Positions 16,994 to 26,236 of a stretch of DNA of 64,000 bases are shown here, piece by piece. Location of the stretch: contig NZ_AZAC01000011.1 in assembly GCF_000931935.2 (NCBI RefSeq), positions 337,624-401,623 of the forward strand, given 5' to 3'. A model generated the notes under the pieces. It saw nothing but the letters and a program-made list of their open reading frames with translations. It had not been told where the DNA came from and searched no databases. The first letter of the stretch is position 1, and each line of letters opens with the position of its first letter. This stretch comes from Dethiosulfatarculus sandiegensis. Its GTDB lineage: Bacteria > Desulfobacterota > Desulfarculia > Desulfarculales > Desulfarculaceae. The position numbers were made by a program, and so were the translations under genes.

Positions 16994-17160
16994 CTCAGGT
17001 GCTCTCAGCTCAATAGGGAATCCCGTGGAAATCGGGGGCGAGCCCGTCGCTGTAACCACCGCCGGAGAATCAACCGGAAACCACTGTCTTTAAGCGCCAC
17101 TGTTTCCAAGGAAACGGGAAGGCCGACAGCGGTTGGTGGAAGCCAGAAGACCTGCCTGGG
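16994..17160 (+). promoter_or_regulatory. Cobalamin (B12) riboswitch aptamer
   Basis: The stretch carries the ordered landmarks of the cobalamin aptamer: AGGTGCTC, AATAGGGAA, GGCGAGCCCGTCGCTGTAA, GCGCCACTG, GGGAAGGCCGACAGC and AGCCAGAAGACCTGCC. The 5' and 3' ends pair (CAGGT with ACCTG). A Rho-independent terminator lies 66 bases downstream, so adenosyl- or other cobalamin is expected to switch off the AraC/MFS/TonB/methyltransferase genes by transcription termination. The sequence match is strong; the exact ligand form is not predictable. Confidence 0.93.
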
Positions 17161-17225
17161 TCTAAGTAGGATAAAGGCCTACGGGTGTTAGGTGCCTACA
17201 CAAGCCTGTGGATAAAAGGGAAATC

Positions 17226-17260
17226 CCGGGATCGATGCATATCGATTTCGGTTTTTTTTT
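17226..17260 (+). terminator. Riboswitch expression-platform terminator
   Basis: An 11-bp stem with two G-T pairs (17226-17236 with 17241-17251, loop GCAT) is followed by nine T. It lies between the aptamer and the AraC gene start and is the OFF structure of the B12 switch. The segment 17165-17220, with repeated TAGG...CCTA words, could form the competing structure. Confidence 0.88.
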
Positions 17261-17288
17261 GAAACCACGGGCTTAAAACGAAAGTCAG

Positions 17289-18305
17289 ATGAAGATGCGG
17301 TCGAAAGTAATCAGCTCGCCTCAAAAAAGTAATTACCTGATAAACCGTTATGTCAATCAGCCAGAATCAGGACCTCCCCCTAAAGCCAGGCTCAAAGAAA
17401 AAAAAGAGACCGGCGCTTTACAAGTCATCCATATCAAACCGGGCCTGGAAATAACCATCTGCGACCAATATCACTCCAAAGGCCTGAATGTAGACTTTGA
17501 TATATATGAGTCGCCGGTCAGCCTTTCCTATAACCTGAATTTACCGATCCGCTGCTCAATGAAGCATGACAACGGCGGGAAAACAGTCATGGAAAGAGCC
17601 GCGGGAGAAAGCCTTTTGGCATTTTTGCCTAAAACCAAAGGAGGCACCCAATCCCCATCAGGCCGCCTGACCGGTCTGTCTGTCTATATTTCCAAATCCT
17701 TATTCCGAGGGCTGTTCGCCAAGTTGCCGGAGCCTCTCGCAGACCTGGACCGGCCTTCCTTTGGCAATTCCTCCGAAAAAACCTTCCAATATCAAAGCCC
17801 GATTGAGGGGGAAACCCTTTTGATTCTGAAGCAAATCATGAACTGTCCTTTTCAGGGTGATCTTGGAAATATTTATTTGGAAGGCAAGGTCCTGGAGCTG
17901 ATTGCCCGTCAGCTGCATAAATTGGGCAGTATGCATCATGAAGCCTGCACCGACTTTTATCCCAAGGATCTGGAACGAGCCAGAGAAGCCTATCATATTC
18001 TACTCAAGCGTATAGAAAGGCCGCCCAGTCTGCAGGACCTGAGCCTGATGGTCGGTATGAACCGCAACAAACTGAACCACTGTTTCAAGCAGCTCTACGG
18101 GGGCACGGTCTTTAACGTTCTGCGCCAGGCCAGGCTTTCCAAGGCATTGTCACTGCTTCATGAAACAGATTCCAGCCTCTCGGAAATAGCCTTGAGCGTG
18201 GGCTACAGCGATCAAGCCAATTTCTGCAACGCCTTTCGCAGGCATTTCGGGCAGACGCCTAACCTTGTCCGCAGAAAGGGGCTGGCTGGAATTTCTGTAC
18301 ACTGA
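17289..18305 (+). CDS. AraC family transcriptional regulator (PchR-like)
   Basis: A 338-residue regulator. The N-terminal ligand domain (about 40-160) contains HIKPGLEITICDQYHSK and LAFLPKTKGG, as in AraC regulators linked to siderophore receptors such as PchR. The C-terminal double HTH (about 235-335) contains LSLMVGMNRNKLNHCFKQLY and SEIALSVGYSDQANFCNAFR, the canonical AraC signature. It is the first gene behind the cobalamin riboswitch, 29 bases after the terminator. The following MFS permease and TonB receptor match the pyochelin-type arrangement PchR-FptX-FptA. It probably activates those genes when the imported ligand is present; B12 repression sits above it. Unusually the control is B12, not an evident iron box. 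Confidence 0.88.
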   Translation: MKMRSKVISSPQKSNYLINRYVNQPESGPPPKARLKEKKETGALQVIHIKPGLEITICDQYHSKGLNVDFDIYESPVSLSYNLNLPIRCSMKHDNGGKTVMERAAGESLLAFLPKTKGGTQSPSGRLTGLSVYISKSLFRGLFAKLPEPLADLDRPSFGNSSEKTFQYQSPIEGETLLILKQIMNCPFQGDLGNIYLEGKVLELIARQLHKLGSMHHEACTDFYPKDLERAREAYHILLKRIERPPSLQDLSLMVGMNRNKLNHCFKQLYGGTVFNVLRQARLSKALSLLHETDSSLSEIALSVGYSDQANFCNAFRRHFGQTPNLVRRKGLAGISVH

Positions 18306-18636
18306 CCACAAACAGCCGCTAATTCACAGTAGCACCCATTGCCTGTATTCAAAGCTTCCAGGCTGAATACCGCCTTTCTCAATTCAGTTTTGAAGCCGTT
18401 TTTCTGCCAAAATAGGCCTTTTCTAAAAAAATGCATATATCACAACAAAGTATGCAAATCGCACAATCATATTGCCGCCACATCAGGCAAAAAATATGCA
18501 TGGGTCGGTTTTATTTTGAGTCTGCGCCGAGAGGGGACGGATTGAAGGCCCCCATGGACTAGACCTGCCCGATAACAAAATTGATCAGCGGTTAATTCGG
18601 CGACATAAAAATAATCCGGATCATTTCAGGCAAACC
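18306..18636 (+). other. Gap between the AraC and MFS genes
   Basis: About 330 bases without a recognisable gene. No strong terminator is seen. It may carry a second promoter activated by the AraC protein for the MFS-TonB-methyltransferase genes; no operator could be defined. Confidence 0.5.
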
Positions 18637-19971
18637 ATGAAAATCAAACAAAAAAGCAGTCCAAGCACCGCCGGCAAATTAACCCTTTTGTTTCTTATGT
18701 ACATATCTCAAAAGGTTTTCCTGACCTTTACCTGGACTTTGCTGCCCTTGATTTTGCGCAAGCAGGGCGTGAGTCTGGGGACAATAGGATTCACCGCCCT
18801 GGTTTACAGCCCATGGGCGCTTAAATTTATCCATGCTCCTTTGGTGGATAGATACTTCAATAGCCGTCTGGGGAAAAGAAAGTCCTGGATTACACCTTTA
18901 TTGGGTCTTTCCTGGATCATTCTTCCCATACTTGCCGTCACACCGCCATCCGGTGACTTGGCCCCGTTCCTGGGCCTGGTTTTTGTCTTAAATTTTCTCT
19001 ATGCAACGATCGATATCGCGGTGGATGGATATGCCACAGATATCCTCAAGCCGGAACAAAGACCCTGGGGCAATACTATCCAGATGGTGGGGTACCTGCT
19101 TGGTTATATGCTGGGGGCCGGGGTCTTCATAATTGTTTATCAAACCCTGGGCTGGAAGCAGACTGTTTTCATCATCACCCTGCTACAACTTTTCCTCATG
19201 CTTCCAATTATCTTTCACCGGGAAATAAAACCCGTTTCTTCATCGTTGGGCCTGCTTTCAAAATCCGCTGAACAACCGCGGCACCCCAGCGCCCTCTATG
19301 TTCTGCGTCAGCCAAAGGCGCTTTGGTTTCTGGTGTTTCTCGCCCTGGTAACCATCTTCGACCAGGTGGGCAATCAGTTGCGTCTGCCTTTGCTGGTTGA
19401 TTTGGGGATAAATCCCGCCCAACTGGGCCGGATCAACATATGGATCGGAACCCCCATTGCTATCCTTGGCTCCCTGGCCGGAGGCACACTTTTACGCCGT
19501 CTGGGGGCCAAACGGGTCTTTATCACGGGCTGCCTGGGAGCAGCCGCTGTGAGCCTTTTATCAGCCCTCTTATCTCAGCACAGCTCACCGGCCATCTGGC
19601 AGTTCGGTGCGATTATCGGCATAGACAGACTGGTTATGGGCATACTCAGCGTACTCACCTACAGCATGACCATGACCATGAGCGCTGGGCAACAATCCGC
19701 CACTAACTACGCCGTATTAAGCAGCGCAGGCCATCTCATAGGCTTTGCCTTTATGCCTTTGTCAGGTTGGGTCTGCGATCAAATCGGCTACTTCAACATA
19801 TTCTCGTTTTTAGCCCTTAGCGGCATTTTGGCGATATTCATCGGCGAGAGGCTACTCCGAAAAAAACTGGCATATTCGGAAAACCGCCCCCCCATAAACA
19901 TCAAAAAACAAACAGATGGAACTTCCAATCAATTAAACCGGCCTGGAGTTAAACCATGCAGAAAAAACTAA
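18637..19971 (+). CDS. MFS transporter, AmpG/RhtX/FptX-like
   Basis: A 444-residue inner-membrane permease with about twelve hydrophobic segments. The N-terminal half shows LPLILRKQGVSLGTIGFTAL, SPWALKFIHAPLVDRY and LGKRKSWI, as in AmpG-like MFS proteins, and ATIDIAVDGYATD in the next loop. This branch includes the siderophore permeases RhtX and FptX, which carry ferri-siderophores across the inner membrane without an ABC transporter. Position between an AraC regulator of PchR type and a TonB receptor supports that role. The last 16 bases overlap the receptor start. The ligand could be a metallophore or, given the B12 switch, a corrinoid or cobalt complex. Confidence 0.85.
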   Translation: MKIKQKSSPSTAGKLTLLFLMYISQKVFLTFTWTLLPLILRKQGVSLGTIGFTALVYSPWALKFIHAPLVDRYFNSRLGKRKSWITPLLGLSWIILPILAVTPPSGDLAPFLGLVFVLNFLYATIDIAVDGYATDILKPEQRPWGNTIQMVGYLLGYMLGAGVFIIVYQTLGWKQTVFIITLLQLFLMLPIIFHREIKPVSSSLGLLSKSAEQPRHPSALYVLRQPKALWFLVFLALVTIFDQVGNQLRLPLLVDLGINPAQLGRINIWIGTPIAILGSLAGGTLLRRLGAKRVFITGCLGAAAVSLLSALLSQHSSPAIWQFGAIIGIDRLVMGILSVLTYSMTMTMSAGQQSATNYAVLSSAGHLIGFAFMPLSGWVCDQIGYFNIFSFLALSGILAIFIGERLLRKKLAYSENRPPINIKKQTDGTSNQLNRPGVKPCRKN

Positions 19972-22040
19972 CCACAGCTCTCACCCTCTACCTTGTACTT
20001 GTTTTCAGCCTGACGGCTTTTGCAAAGCAGGAAAAGACCCAAAAAACACATCAAATAGAAAAATTGACCGTAACTGCCCAAAAACGCGCAGAAGACCCCC
20101 AAAAAGTCCCCATAGCAATGGATGTAATGTCAGACATCTTTATTGAAGATGCCATAATGCAAAACACTATGGATCTGACCAGGTTCAGCCCCAACGTGTT
20201 CATGAAGGATTCACCATTTGAAAACGTAATCGTTATTCGCGGTATATCTTCTTTTGGCTCATCTCTTAATTCACCTGCGGCCTATTATGTCAACGGCGTG
20301 GGTTACGCTCTGCACTACATGCATGACAATGAACTTTTTGATGTTGAACGCATTGAAATTCTGAAGGGGCCCCAAGGCACTTTATATGGAAGGAACTCTG
20401 AATCCGGAGTTATCAACATCATCACCAAACAACCGGACAACACTCTGCGCGGCAAAATTTTGGGAGAATACGGAAACTATAATTCCTACCGGGGTGTCGC
20501 CAAGGTCAGCGGACCCGTAATAAAAGACAAACTCTTTTTGGGAGCTGCCGCCCAATACAAGTATTCAGACGGTTACATAGAAAATATCCACTATGGGGAT
20601 GACGATGTAGCCTCAGTTAACCGCTTTAACGGCCGCGCCACCCTTCGCTGGACCCCTTCCGAGGCCTGGGACATATCCCTGATTGCAGATCTGGTGAACA
20701 CCGACGACACGGTTGGCGTATTCCGGTATGCCAAAGGCTCCAACATCACCAGCCCTTTTGAAACCAGGCATGATGAGGTTGATGAACACTTCAAGGAAAA
20801 CGGCAATAGCCAGGTTCTGAACATCAACTACCAAGCGGACAACTGGAAACTGACCTCAGTTACCGGTGTTACATACAGAACTTATTCAAAATTCAACGAC
20901 TCTGACCTCTGGGACAACTCCGCCAGAAGGATGACCAATGACTACACCTATGACGACAGTCAGTACAGTCAGGAAATCCGCATCAATTCAACCGGCAACG
21001 GCAGATTGCAATGGCTCGGCGGCTTGTTTGCTTCTTTTGAAGAAACCAATACAAATCATGAAAATAAATCCATTACTGCAAACCGGGTGCTCAGCCATCA
21101 CATAGCCGAAATCCAATCCCAGGGTTATGCGGCCTTTGGTCAGGCAACCTACGCCATAATCCCGGAGTTGCGCCTCACCTTTGGGCTGCGACTGGATAAT
21201 CAAAACCTGGAAGGAGATTATAAAAATCCAGTCACCAACGTATCTTTACAAGAGGATCTTGACTTTACGGAGCTGCTGCCAAAAATTTCCATTTCCTATG
21301 ACGCAACCCCTGATGCCACAGCCTATGCCACAGTTGCCAAGGGGTACTTGGCCGGTGGCTATAACTGGTGCATGAATCCCACTGAAAATACCTTTAATTT
21401 TGATCCCGAGTATAGCTGGAACTATGAGATTGGCCTTAAAACCAATTGGCTGGAGAACCGCTTGGGCGTCAACCTGGCCTTATTTTACATAACCACCGAG
21501 GATAAGCAGGTTTCCAATATTGAACCGGTCACCCATTTGAACACTATAGCCAACGCTGCCGAGGCATCTTCTTATGGTTTTGAGATCCAGGTGACGGCCA
21601 AACCCACAGAGGGGTTGGAGGTCTTTGCCAACCTGGGCTATACCCAAGCCAAATTCGATAATTTCCTTTCTTCAGCCTGGAACTCCTCTTATACAGATGT
21701 AGTCACCCAGGATCTGGAAGGCAATTACCTGCCCTACGCCCCCAAGTACACCTACAATGCAGGCATCCAGTACCGGGCGGAAAACGGCTTTATGGGACGG
21801 GTCGACCTGTTCGGGACCGGCCAGTTTTATGGCGATGCGGCCAACAGTTGCGAGCAGGAAGCCTACCAACTCGTGAACCTGCGCGTGGGCTATGAAAAAG
21901 AAAACTGGGAGGCCTATGTATGGAGCAAAAACCTGTTTGACCAGGAATACCTGACCTGGTTCCAGCCCAATGGCTCCAACCTTTACGCCATGGACGGCCC
22001 TCCCCTTACCTTTGGCGTCACAGTGGGTTACAGGTTCTAA
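19956..22040 (+). CDS. TonB-dependent outer-membrane receptor
   Basis: A 694-residue receptor with signal peptide (residues 1-23, ending TAFAK), TonB-box region IEKLTVTAQKR, plug domain (about 40-165: VIVIRGISSFG, FDVERIEILKGPQGTLYGRN, SGVINIITKQP) and a barrel ending GVTVGYRF. The Plug motif FDVERIEILKGPQGTLYG places it in the large group of iron-complex receptors. It overlaps the MFS gene by 16 bases and is followed by a hairpin and a methyltransferase gene. It is a paralogue of the receptor at 33996-36081: both have EDKQV and NAAEAS-GFE segments in the same place. Expression is under the cobalamin riboswitch through the upstream genes. Confidence 0.93.
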   Translation: MQKKLTTALTLYLVLVFSLTAFAKQEKTQKTHQIEKLTVTAQKRAEDPQKVPIAMDVMSDIFIEDAIMQNTMDLTRFSPNVFMKDSPFENVIVIRGISSFGSSLNSPAAYYVNGVGYALHYMHDNELFDVERIEILKGPQGTLYGRNSESGVINIITKQPDNTLRGKILGEYGNYNSYRGVAKVSGPVIKDKLFLGAAAQYKYSDGYIENIHYGDDDVASVNRFNGRATLRWTPSEAWDISLIADLVNTDDTVGVFRYAKGSNITSPFETRHDEVDEHFKENGNSQVLNINYQADNWKLTSVTGVTYRTYSKFNDSDLWDNSARRMTNDYTYDDSQYSQEIRINSTGNGRLQWLGGLFASFEETNTNHENKSITANRVLSHHIAEIQSQGYAAFGQATYAIIPELRLTFGLRLDNQNLEGDYKNPVTNVSLQEDLDFTELLPKISISYDATPDATAYATVAKGYLAGGYNWCMNPTENTFNFDPEYSWNYEIGLKTNWLENRLGVNLALFYITTEDKQVSNIEPVTHLNTIANAAEASSYGFEIQVTAKPTEGLEVFANLGYTQAKFDNFLSSAWNSSYTDVVTQDLEGNYLPYAPKYTYNAGIQYRAENGFMGRVDLFGTGQFYGDAANSCEQEAYQLVNLRVGYEKENWEAYVWSKNLFDQEYLTWFQPNGSNLYAMDGPPLTFGVTVGYRF

Positions 22041-22047
22041 GCACGTG

Positions 22048-22078
22048 GTTGGGAAAGGCCGTTTCGGCCTTTCCCAAC
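22048..22078 (+). other. Intercistronic hairpin after the TonB receptor gene
   Basis: A perfect 14-bp stem (22048-22061 with 22065-22078) around a 3-base loop, with no T run. It lies between the receptor stop and the methyltransferase ribosome binding site and may lower or modulate methyltransferase expression. Confidence 0.65.
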
Positions 22079-22101
22079 AAACCGCCAAGGAGATGGGGAA
22101 A

Positions 22102-23121
22102 ATGATTTTGCCAGAAGTAGAAACAAGCGCCGCCGGATTGTTTAACATGTTGTATTCCTCGGTTGAATCAACATTACTTATAACCAGTATCCGCCTGGAA
22201 GTTTTTGATTATCTCGTCACTCCCAAGACAGCGGAGCAGTTGGCCGAAGCCATTGAAACCGACCCGGTAAGCACCAACTACTTGCTAAACGCCCTTGTAT
22301 CCTGCGCTTTATTGGAAAAAGAAAACGGATACTTCAAAAACACCATCACATCTCGGACTTTTTTGCTGAAAAACCAACCCACCTCTCTGGGCGAGGCTTT
22401 TCTCATGCAAAGCGGCATGCGGGATATGATGATCTCCGATCTGTACAACATGGTTAAAAAAGGGCCGGATTCCACCCCTAAAGACACCTCCGATCAGTCA
22501 GAGGAAAAGTGGGGCCGTTTCGCCTCCGCCATGGCCAATTGTGCAAGGGCCGGAACAGCCCAGCAGATGGCGGAAGTGGTGTCAAAAATGCCAGAATTCC
22601 CCGAGTTTAAAAAAATGCTGGACCTTGGCGGCGGGCCGGGAATATTTGGCCTGGCCATAGTGAGCAGTCACCCCGACATGAGGGGGGTGATATTTGATCG
22701 AAAGCCTTCGACCAAGGTTGCGGCCAAATTCATTGACGAATACCAGATGCAGGATCGCATGGAGGTGCTGGCCGGTGATTATAATCAAGACCCCATCGGC
22801 AAAGGCTATGACCTGATCTGGGCCAGCTCCACCTTGAATTTCGCCCAGCAAAACCTCCAGCCGGTGGTGAAAAAAATCTATAACGCCTTGAACCCAAACG
22901 GAGTCTTTATAAACCTCTCCGAGGGCCTGACCCACGAAGCCACCCAGCCCCACTTCTTCGTGCTCTGCACCATGGCCTGGTCCATACAAAACCATCCTTT
23001 GCGGGCATTCAACCAGGGCGAAATTGCCGAAGAAATGATAAAAGCCGGTTTCCGCAGCGTGAGGTCCCAAACAGTGGATACCGGCTGGGGCCCCATGGAT
23101 CTGGATATAGCGCGAAAATAG
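22102..23121 (+). CDS. SAM-dependent methyltransferase (O-methyltransferase fold with dimerisation domain)
   Basis: About 339 residues. The N-terminal winged-helix dimerisation domain (1-100) has VFDYLVTPKTAEQLAEAIET. The methyltransferase domain has motif I LDLGGGPGIFGLAIV near 170, the acidic GVIFDRK, and YDLIWASSTLNF. This architecture is shared by plant-type O-methyltransferases, acetylserotonin/hydroxyneurosporene methyltransferases and BchU, a tetrapyrrole C-methyltransferase. The start at 22102 is chosen because AAGGAG lies 9 bases upstream. It is the last gene of the B12-controlled unit. It might modify the imported ligand or a tetrapyrrole; the substrate is unknown. Confidence 0.85.
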   Translation: MILPEVETSAAGLFNMLYSSVESTLLITSIRLEVFDYLVTPKTAEQLAEAIETDPVSTNYLLNALVSCALLEKENGYFKNTITSRTFLLKNQPTSLGEAFLMQSGMRDMMISDLYNMVKKGPDSTPKDTSDQSEEKWGRFASAMANCARAGTAQQMAEVVSKMPEFPEFKKMLDLGGGPGIFGLAIVSSHPDMRGVIFDRKPSTKVAAKFIDEYQMQDRMEVLAGDYNQDPIGKGYDLIWASSTLNFAQQNLQPVVKKIYNALNPNGVFINLSEGLTHEATQPHFFVLCTMAWSIQNHPLRAFNQGEIAEEMIKAGFRSVRSQTVDTGWGPMDLDIARK

Positions 23122-23194
23122 AAACCAGACTGACCAGGCGGCTGGTAGCGCAATCGGCTGCCGGGAAATGAAAAACAAGCTGAATCGGTACAAA

Positions 23195-23224
23195 CCACCG
23201 GGAAGCCTTTCGGCTCCCCGGTGG
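23195..23224 (+). terminator. Hairpin terminator after the methyltransferase gene
   Basis: A 13-bp stem with one mismatch (23195-23207 with 23212-23224) and loop TTTC. No long T run follows; it lies between convergent genes and may serve either strand. Confidence 0.6.
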
Positions 23225-23320
23225 GGTTCATCTGCGGTAAATTTAAAAACAAACGGCGGGTATTTATTCTAAACCATCATCAAACCCGATACCATTAACA
23301 ACATGCTTGTTTCCCCCGCC

Positions 23321-24745
23321 TTAAGCCGCCGAATTCCTCGGTAGTTTCATTAAAACCGAGCCGGTCTTTTGGGTCTTGAATCCCTGGGCCTTAAGAGCCT
23401 CTTCCCCGAGCGGGCTGGTTATGATGGTGGTTCCCGAACCGGTCAACTCGCCGTGTTTCATGATCAATTCACCACCGGCAATGGACATGACGCAGCTGCA
23501 TTTTTCAAGGTCAACCACTGTGATATCAGCATCGGAACCTTGACCCAGATGCCCTTTTTGGGGCAATCCCAAGATCGAAGCCGGGTTGGTGCTGGTTTTG
23601 GTGACAAACTCTTCCAGGCTCAAGGCCCCCAGCTTGACCAGGGCCAGGCCCATGGCCACGGTGGTGTTCCTGGGGATGCCGCCGCCGTCTGTGCTGAGGC
23701 AGTCAACGGCAAAGCTTTTGTCGTCCCGTTTGGCAGAGGCCAGAACCAGTCGGGGCTCAGGCGGGTTCACCTTGAAGCAGACCAATGTGTTTGTTTCATG
23801 GCTGCGCCAATAGGCCAGGGCCTCTTCACCCACAGCCAAGGCAACCTTCCGGTCGCTTTCCATGTTTATCTGGGCCCAACCTTTTTTTATGGCCTGGGCC
23901 AGGCCTTGCTCTGTGCCTTCAAAACCACCGACCTTAAGGCACTTAATGGTGACCTGGCTCTCTGGAACTCCATCTGTGCATTTGGCGCTGGTCCCGTTTA
24001 TGGGAGACAAATAGGATTCTGAGACAATATTGGGGTTTTCCTTTAAAGCCAAAAGTGCTTTTTGGGTTTCATCCAAAAGATCAGTAACCTGGCCTCGACA
24101 ATAGCTGTTGATATGGGCCATATGCAAGGGACGCCCCTGGGCCAGCTCAATGGCCTCGAGCATTCCCAGGATATCTGATTTTTTGTTGGTTGATCCTGCG
24201 TGAAAGGCCACATAGGCGTTTAATTCCCCAGCCACGCCGATAGTCCTGTCTATGGCCTCTGGTGTAACCGGATAATGACCGCCCAGAAGCTTCACGCCCA
24301 AGGCGCCCTGGGACATGCAATTAAGCATCATCTCCTTAAGTTCGTCCCTGGAGGGATCATGGCAAGATACAGTGTAACCCGGCCTGACGTAATTCAGGCA
24401 AGCCAGGTTCAGCCCTGCGCCGTAATCCCGGGCAATCTCCAAAAAATCCTCGATGGGGCCCGCCATATCCAGGGCCGTGGTCACCCCGGCCCTGGCCATC
24501 ATATAATGGGAATGTTTTCCTCCCAGCCATTTTGAGGCGTGGATATGCAGATCCACTATTCCGGGAATGGCGGAGGCCCCCTTGAGATTCAGGCTGCGCA
24601 GAGCTTTTGACTCGGGAATATCCACTGCGATTTCAGCTATCTTACCGTTTTTTACAGCCAGGTCGAAGTTACCGTTGATTTGATTGACCGGGTCGATCAA
24701 CCGCCCGTTTTTTAAAACAATGTCATATGATTCATTCATGGCCAT
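23321..24745 (-). CDS. Amidohydrolase family protein (D-aminoacylase/hydantoinase-like)
   Basis: A 474-residue cytoplasmic enzyme of the metal-dependent amidohydrolase superfamily. The N-terminal composite domain is followed by the metal-binding HIH of GIVDLHIHASKW (67-69), a candidate carboxylated Lys in ALGVKLLGGHYP, metal His in VAFHAGS and MAHINSYCRG, and the catalytic Asp region VDCLSTDGGG. It therefore hydrolyses a cyclic or linear amide, such as an N-acyl amino acid or hydantoin-type ring; the substrate is not assignable. It is the last gene after dctP-dctQ-dctM on the minus strand, 97 bases from dctM with a hairpin between. It most likely acts on the compound imported by the TRAP transporter. 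Confidence 0.85.
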   Translation of the reverse strand: MAMNESYDIVLKNGRLIDPVNQINGNFDLAVKNGKIAEIAVDIPESKALRSLNLKGASAIPGIVDLHIHASKWLGGKHSHYMMARAGVTTALDMAGPIEDFLEIARDYGAGLNLACLNYVRPGYTVSCHDPSRDELKEMMLNCMSQGALGVKLLGGHYPVTPEAIDRTIGVAGELNAYVAFHAGSTNKKSDILGMLEAIELAQGRPLHMAHINSYCRGQVTDLLDETQKALLALKENPNIVSESYLSPINGTSAKCTDGVPESQVTIKCLKVGGFEGTEQGLAQAIKKGWAQINMESDRKVALAVGEEALAYWRSHETNTLVCFKVNPPEPRLVLASAKRDDKSFAVDCLSTDGGGIPRNTTVAMGLALVKLGALSLEEFVTKTSTNPASILGLPQKGHLGQGSDADITVVDLEKCSCVMSIAGGELIMKHGELTGSGTTIITSPLGEEALKAQGFKTQKTGSVLMKLPRNSAA

Positions 24746-24791
24746 ACTTGCCTTTTTTTAAAGCTCTAGCGGTTCGCGGCTCTTTTGAAAA

Positions 24792-24831
24792 CCAGGCGCT
24801 GTCACACCGTAAATCAGGCAACAGCACCTGG
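24792..24831 (-). other. Intercistronic hairpin between dctM and the amidohydrolase gene
   Basis: Arms 24792-24802 and 24821-24831 pair over 11 bases with one mismatch; no T run. It may stabilise the upstream message or partly terminate transcription. Confidence 0.5.
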
Positions 24832-24842
24832 CTCGGATAGAC

Positions 24843-26165
24843 CTACCCACCCAACATGGCGTTAGGTAAGAAAAGCACCAGGTCGGGGAAAGAAAAGAGC
24901 AGAATCAAAATAAAGATATCGCACAATACAAAAGGCCAAACCCCCTTGAATACCTCTTCAACCTTGGTGCCGTCTCCCGCGGCTCCGGCCAGGCCAAAGG
25001 CGTTCAGTCCCACCGGTGGGGTGACTCCCGCTATTTCGTTGAGCTTCATGGCCACAACGCAGAACCAGATGGGGTCGTAGCCCAGGGCGATAACCACCGG
25101 GAAAAGAATCGGCAAGGTAAGGGCAAAAACAGCGGCCTGCACCACCAGCATGCCCAATATCAGCCAAAGAAGCAGCACACTGGCCAAAATCACCAACCGA
25201 TGCACATCCCACTGTTGCAGAAAATCGGCCAATTCAAAGGGAATGCGGGTGATAGCCAGGAAACGGCTAAAGAAAAGAGCGGTTACGATAATAAACATCA
25301 GCATGGTGGCGGTGTGGGCCGATTCGCGCAAGGCCGCCCGGATCTGCCCCTTTTCACGCAACTTGCCTTCCACCAGGCCGAAAATCAAAGTTCCCAAAGC
25401 GCCCACGGCCCCGGCTTCGGTGGAGGTGAAAATGCCGGTATAGATTCCGCCGATAACCAGGAAAGCCAAAAACAAAATGGGCCACATATTTTTTAGGGCT
25501 TTGGCCCTGTCCTTAATGGTTACATTCCATTCCTCCGGCACCCTGGGGGCCAGTTCAGGCTTAAGCTTGGCCCGGATAAACATGGACAAGGCATAGACGG
25601 TGGCCGTAAGCAGGCCGGGAACAATACCCGCCATAAAGAGCCGCCCCACCGATTGCTCGGTAAAGATGGCGAACAAGATGAACATCCCCGAGGGGGGGAT
25701 CATGCAGGCAAAGGTGCCGGCAGAGGCGATGCTGCCAAGGGAAAAGGATTTATCATAGTTATGACGCCGCATCTCCGGATAGGCCAGTTTGCCGAAAATA
25801 GTGGCCGTGGCCAGGGAAGAACCGCAGATAGCTGCAAAAACGGCGCTGCCAAAAGAAGTCGCGATCGCCAGTGAGGCGGGTATGCGGGCCGCCAGGATGT
25901 GAACGCTCTCAAAGGCCCGTTCGGCAAATCCCCCCCTGGTGGCAAAGGCTCCCATTAATATGAATAAAGGCAAAACGCAGAAGGTCGGAGAGGCTATGGA
26001 ATAATACATAGTCTCGCCCAAAAGGGAGAGCCCCGAAGACCAGCCAACCAAAATCGCCGTGCCGATCAGCCCCACCAGGATGAAGTCAATAACAATATGC
26101 ACACCCATCCCAAGCAAGGCCAAAAGGCAAATTATGCCGAGAGTTCCTATAAGGGTAAAATCCAT
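24843..26165 (-). CDS. dctM: TRAP transporter large permease DctM
   Basis: A 440-residue inner-membrane protein with about twelve hydrophobic segments. Typical DctM features are FILMGAFATRGGFAERAFES, FAAICGSSLATATIFGKLAYPEM, and ASAGTFACMIPPSGMFILFA (a GTxxxLIPPS-type motif) in the first half. EIAGVTPPVGLNAFGLAGAA, the second hairpin motif, is in the second half. It is the transport subunit that uses the sodium or proton gradient. GAGG lies upstream of the start. It follows dctQ after 71 bases and precedes the amidohydrolase. The cognate binding protein (26995-28069) is frameshifted in this sequence. Confidence 0.95.
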   Translation of the reverse strand: MDFTLIGTLGIICLLALLGMGVHIVIDFILVGLIGTAILVGWSSGLSLLGETMYYSIASPTFCVLPLFILMGAFATRGGFAERAFESVHILAARIPASLAIATSFGSAVFAAICGSSLATATIFGKLAYPEMRRHNYDKSFSLGSIASAGTFACMIPPSGMFILFAIFTEQSVGRLFMAGIVPGLLTATVYALSMFIRAKLKPELAPRVPEEWNVTIKDRAKALKNMWPILFLAFLVIGGIYTGIFTSTEAGAVGALGTLIFGLVEGKLREKGQIRAALRESAHTATMLMFIIVTALFFSRFLAITRIPFELADFLQQWDVHRLVILASVLLLWLILGMLVVQAAVFALTLPILFPVVIALGYDPIWFCVVAMKLNEIAGVTPPVGLNAFGLAGAAGDGTKVEEVFKGVWPFVLCDIFILILLFSFPDLVLFLPNAMLGG

Positions 26166-26179
26166 GGTCTAATCCTCAT

Positions 26180-26218
26180 CGGTTTTTCAGGGGGAAGGGG
26201 TTTCCGCCCCAAAAACCG
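26180..26218 (-). other. Intercistronic hairpin between dctQ and dctM
   Basis: Outer arms 26180-26187 (CGGTTTTT) and 26211-26218 (AAAAACCG), with inner GGGG/CCCC pairing. It lies just ahead of the dctM ribosome binding site. Confidence 0.5.
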
Positions 26219-26236
26219 TTTATGCTTCCGTTTTGG

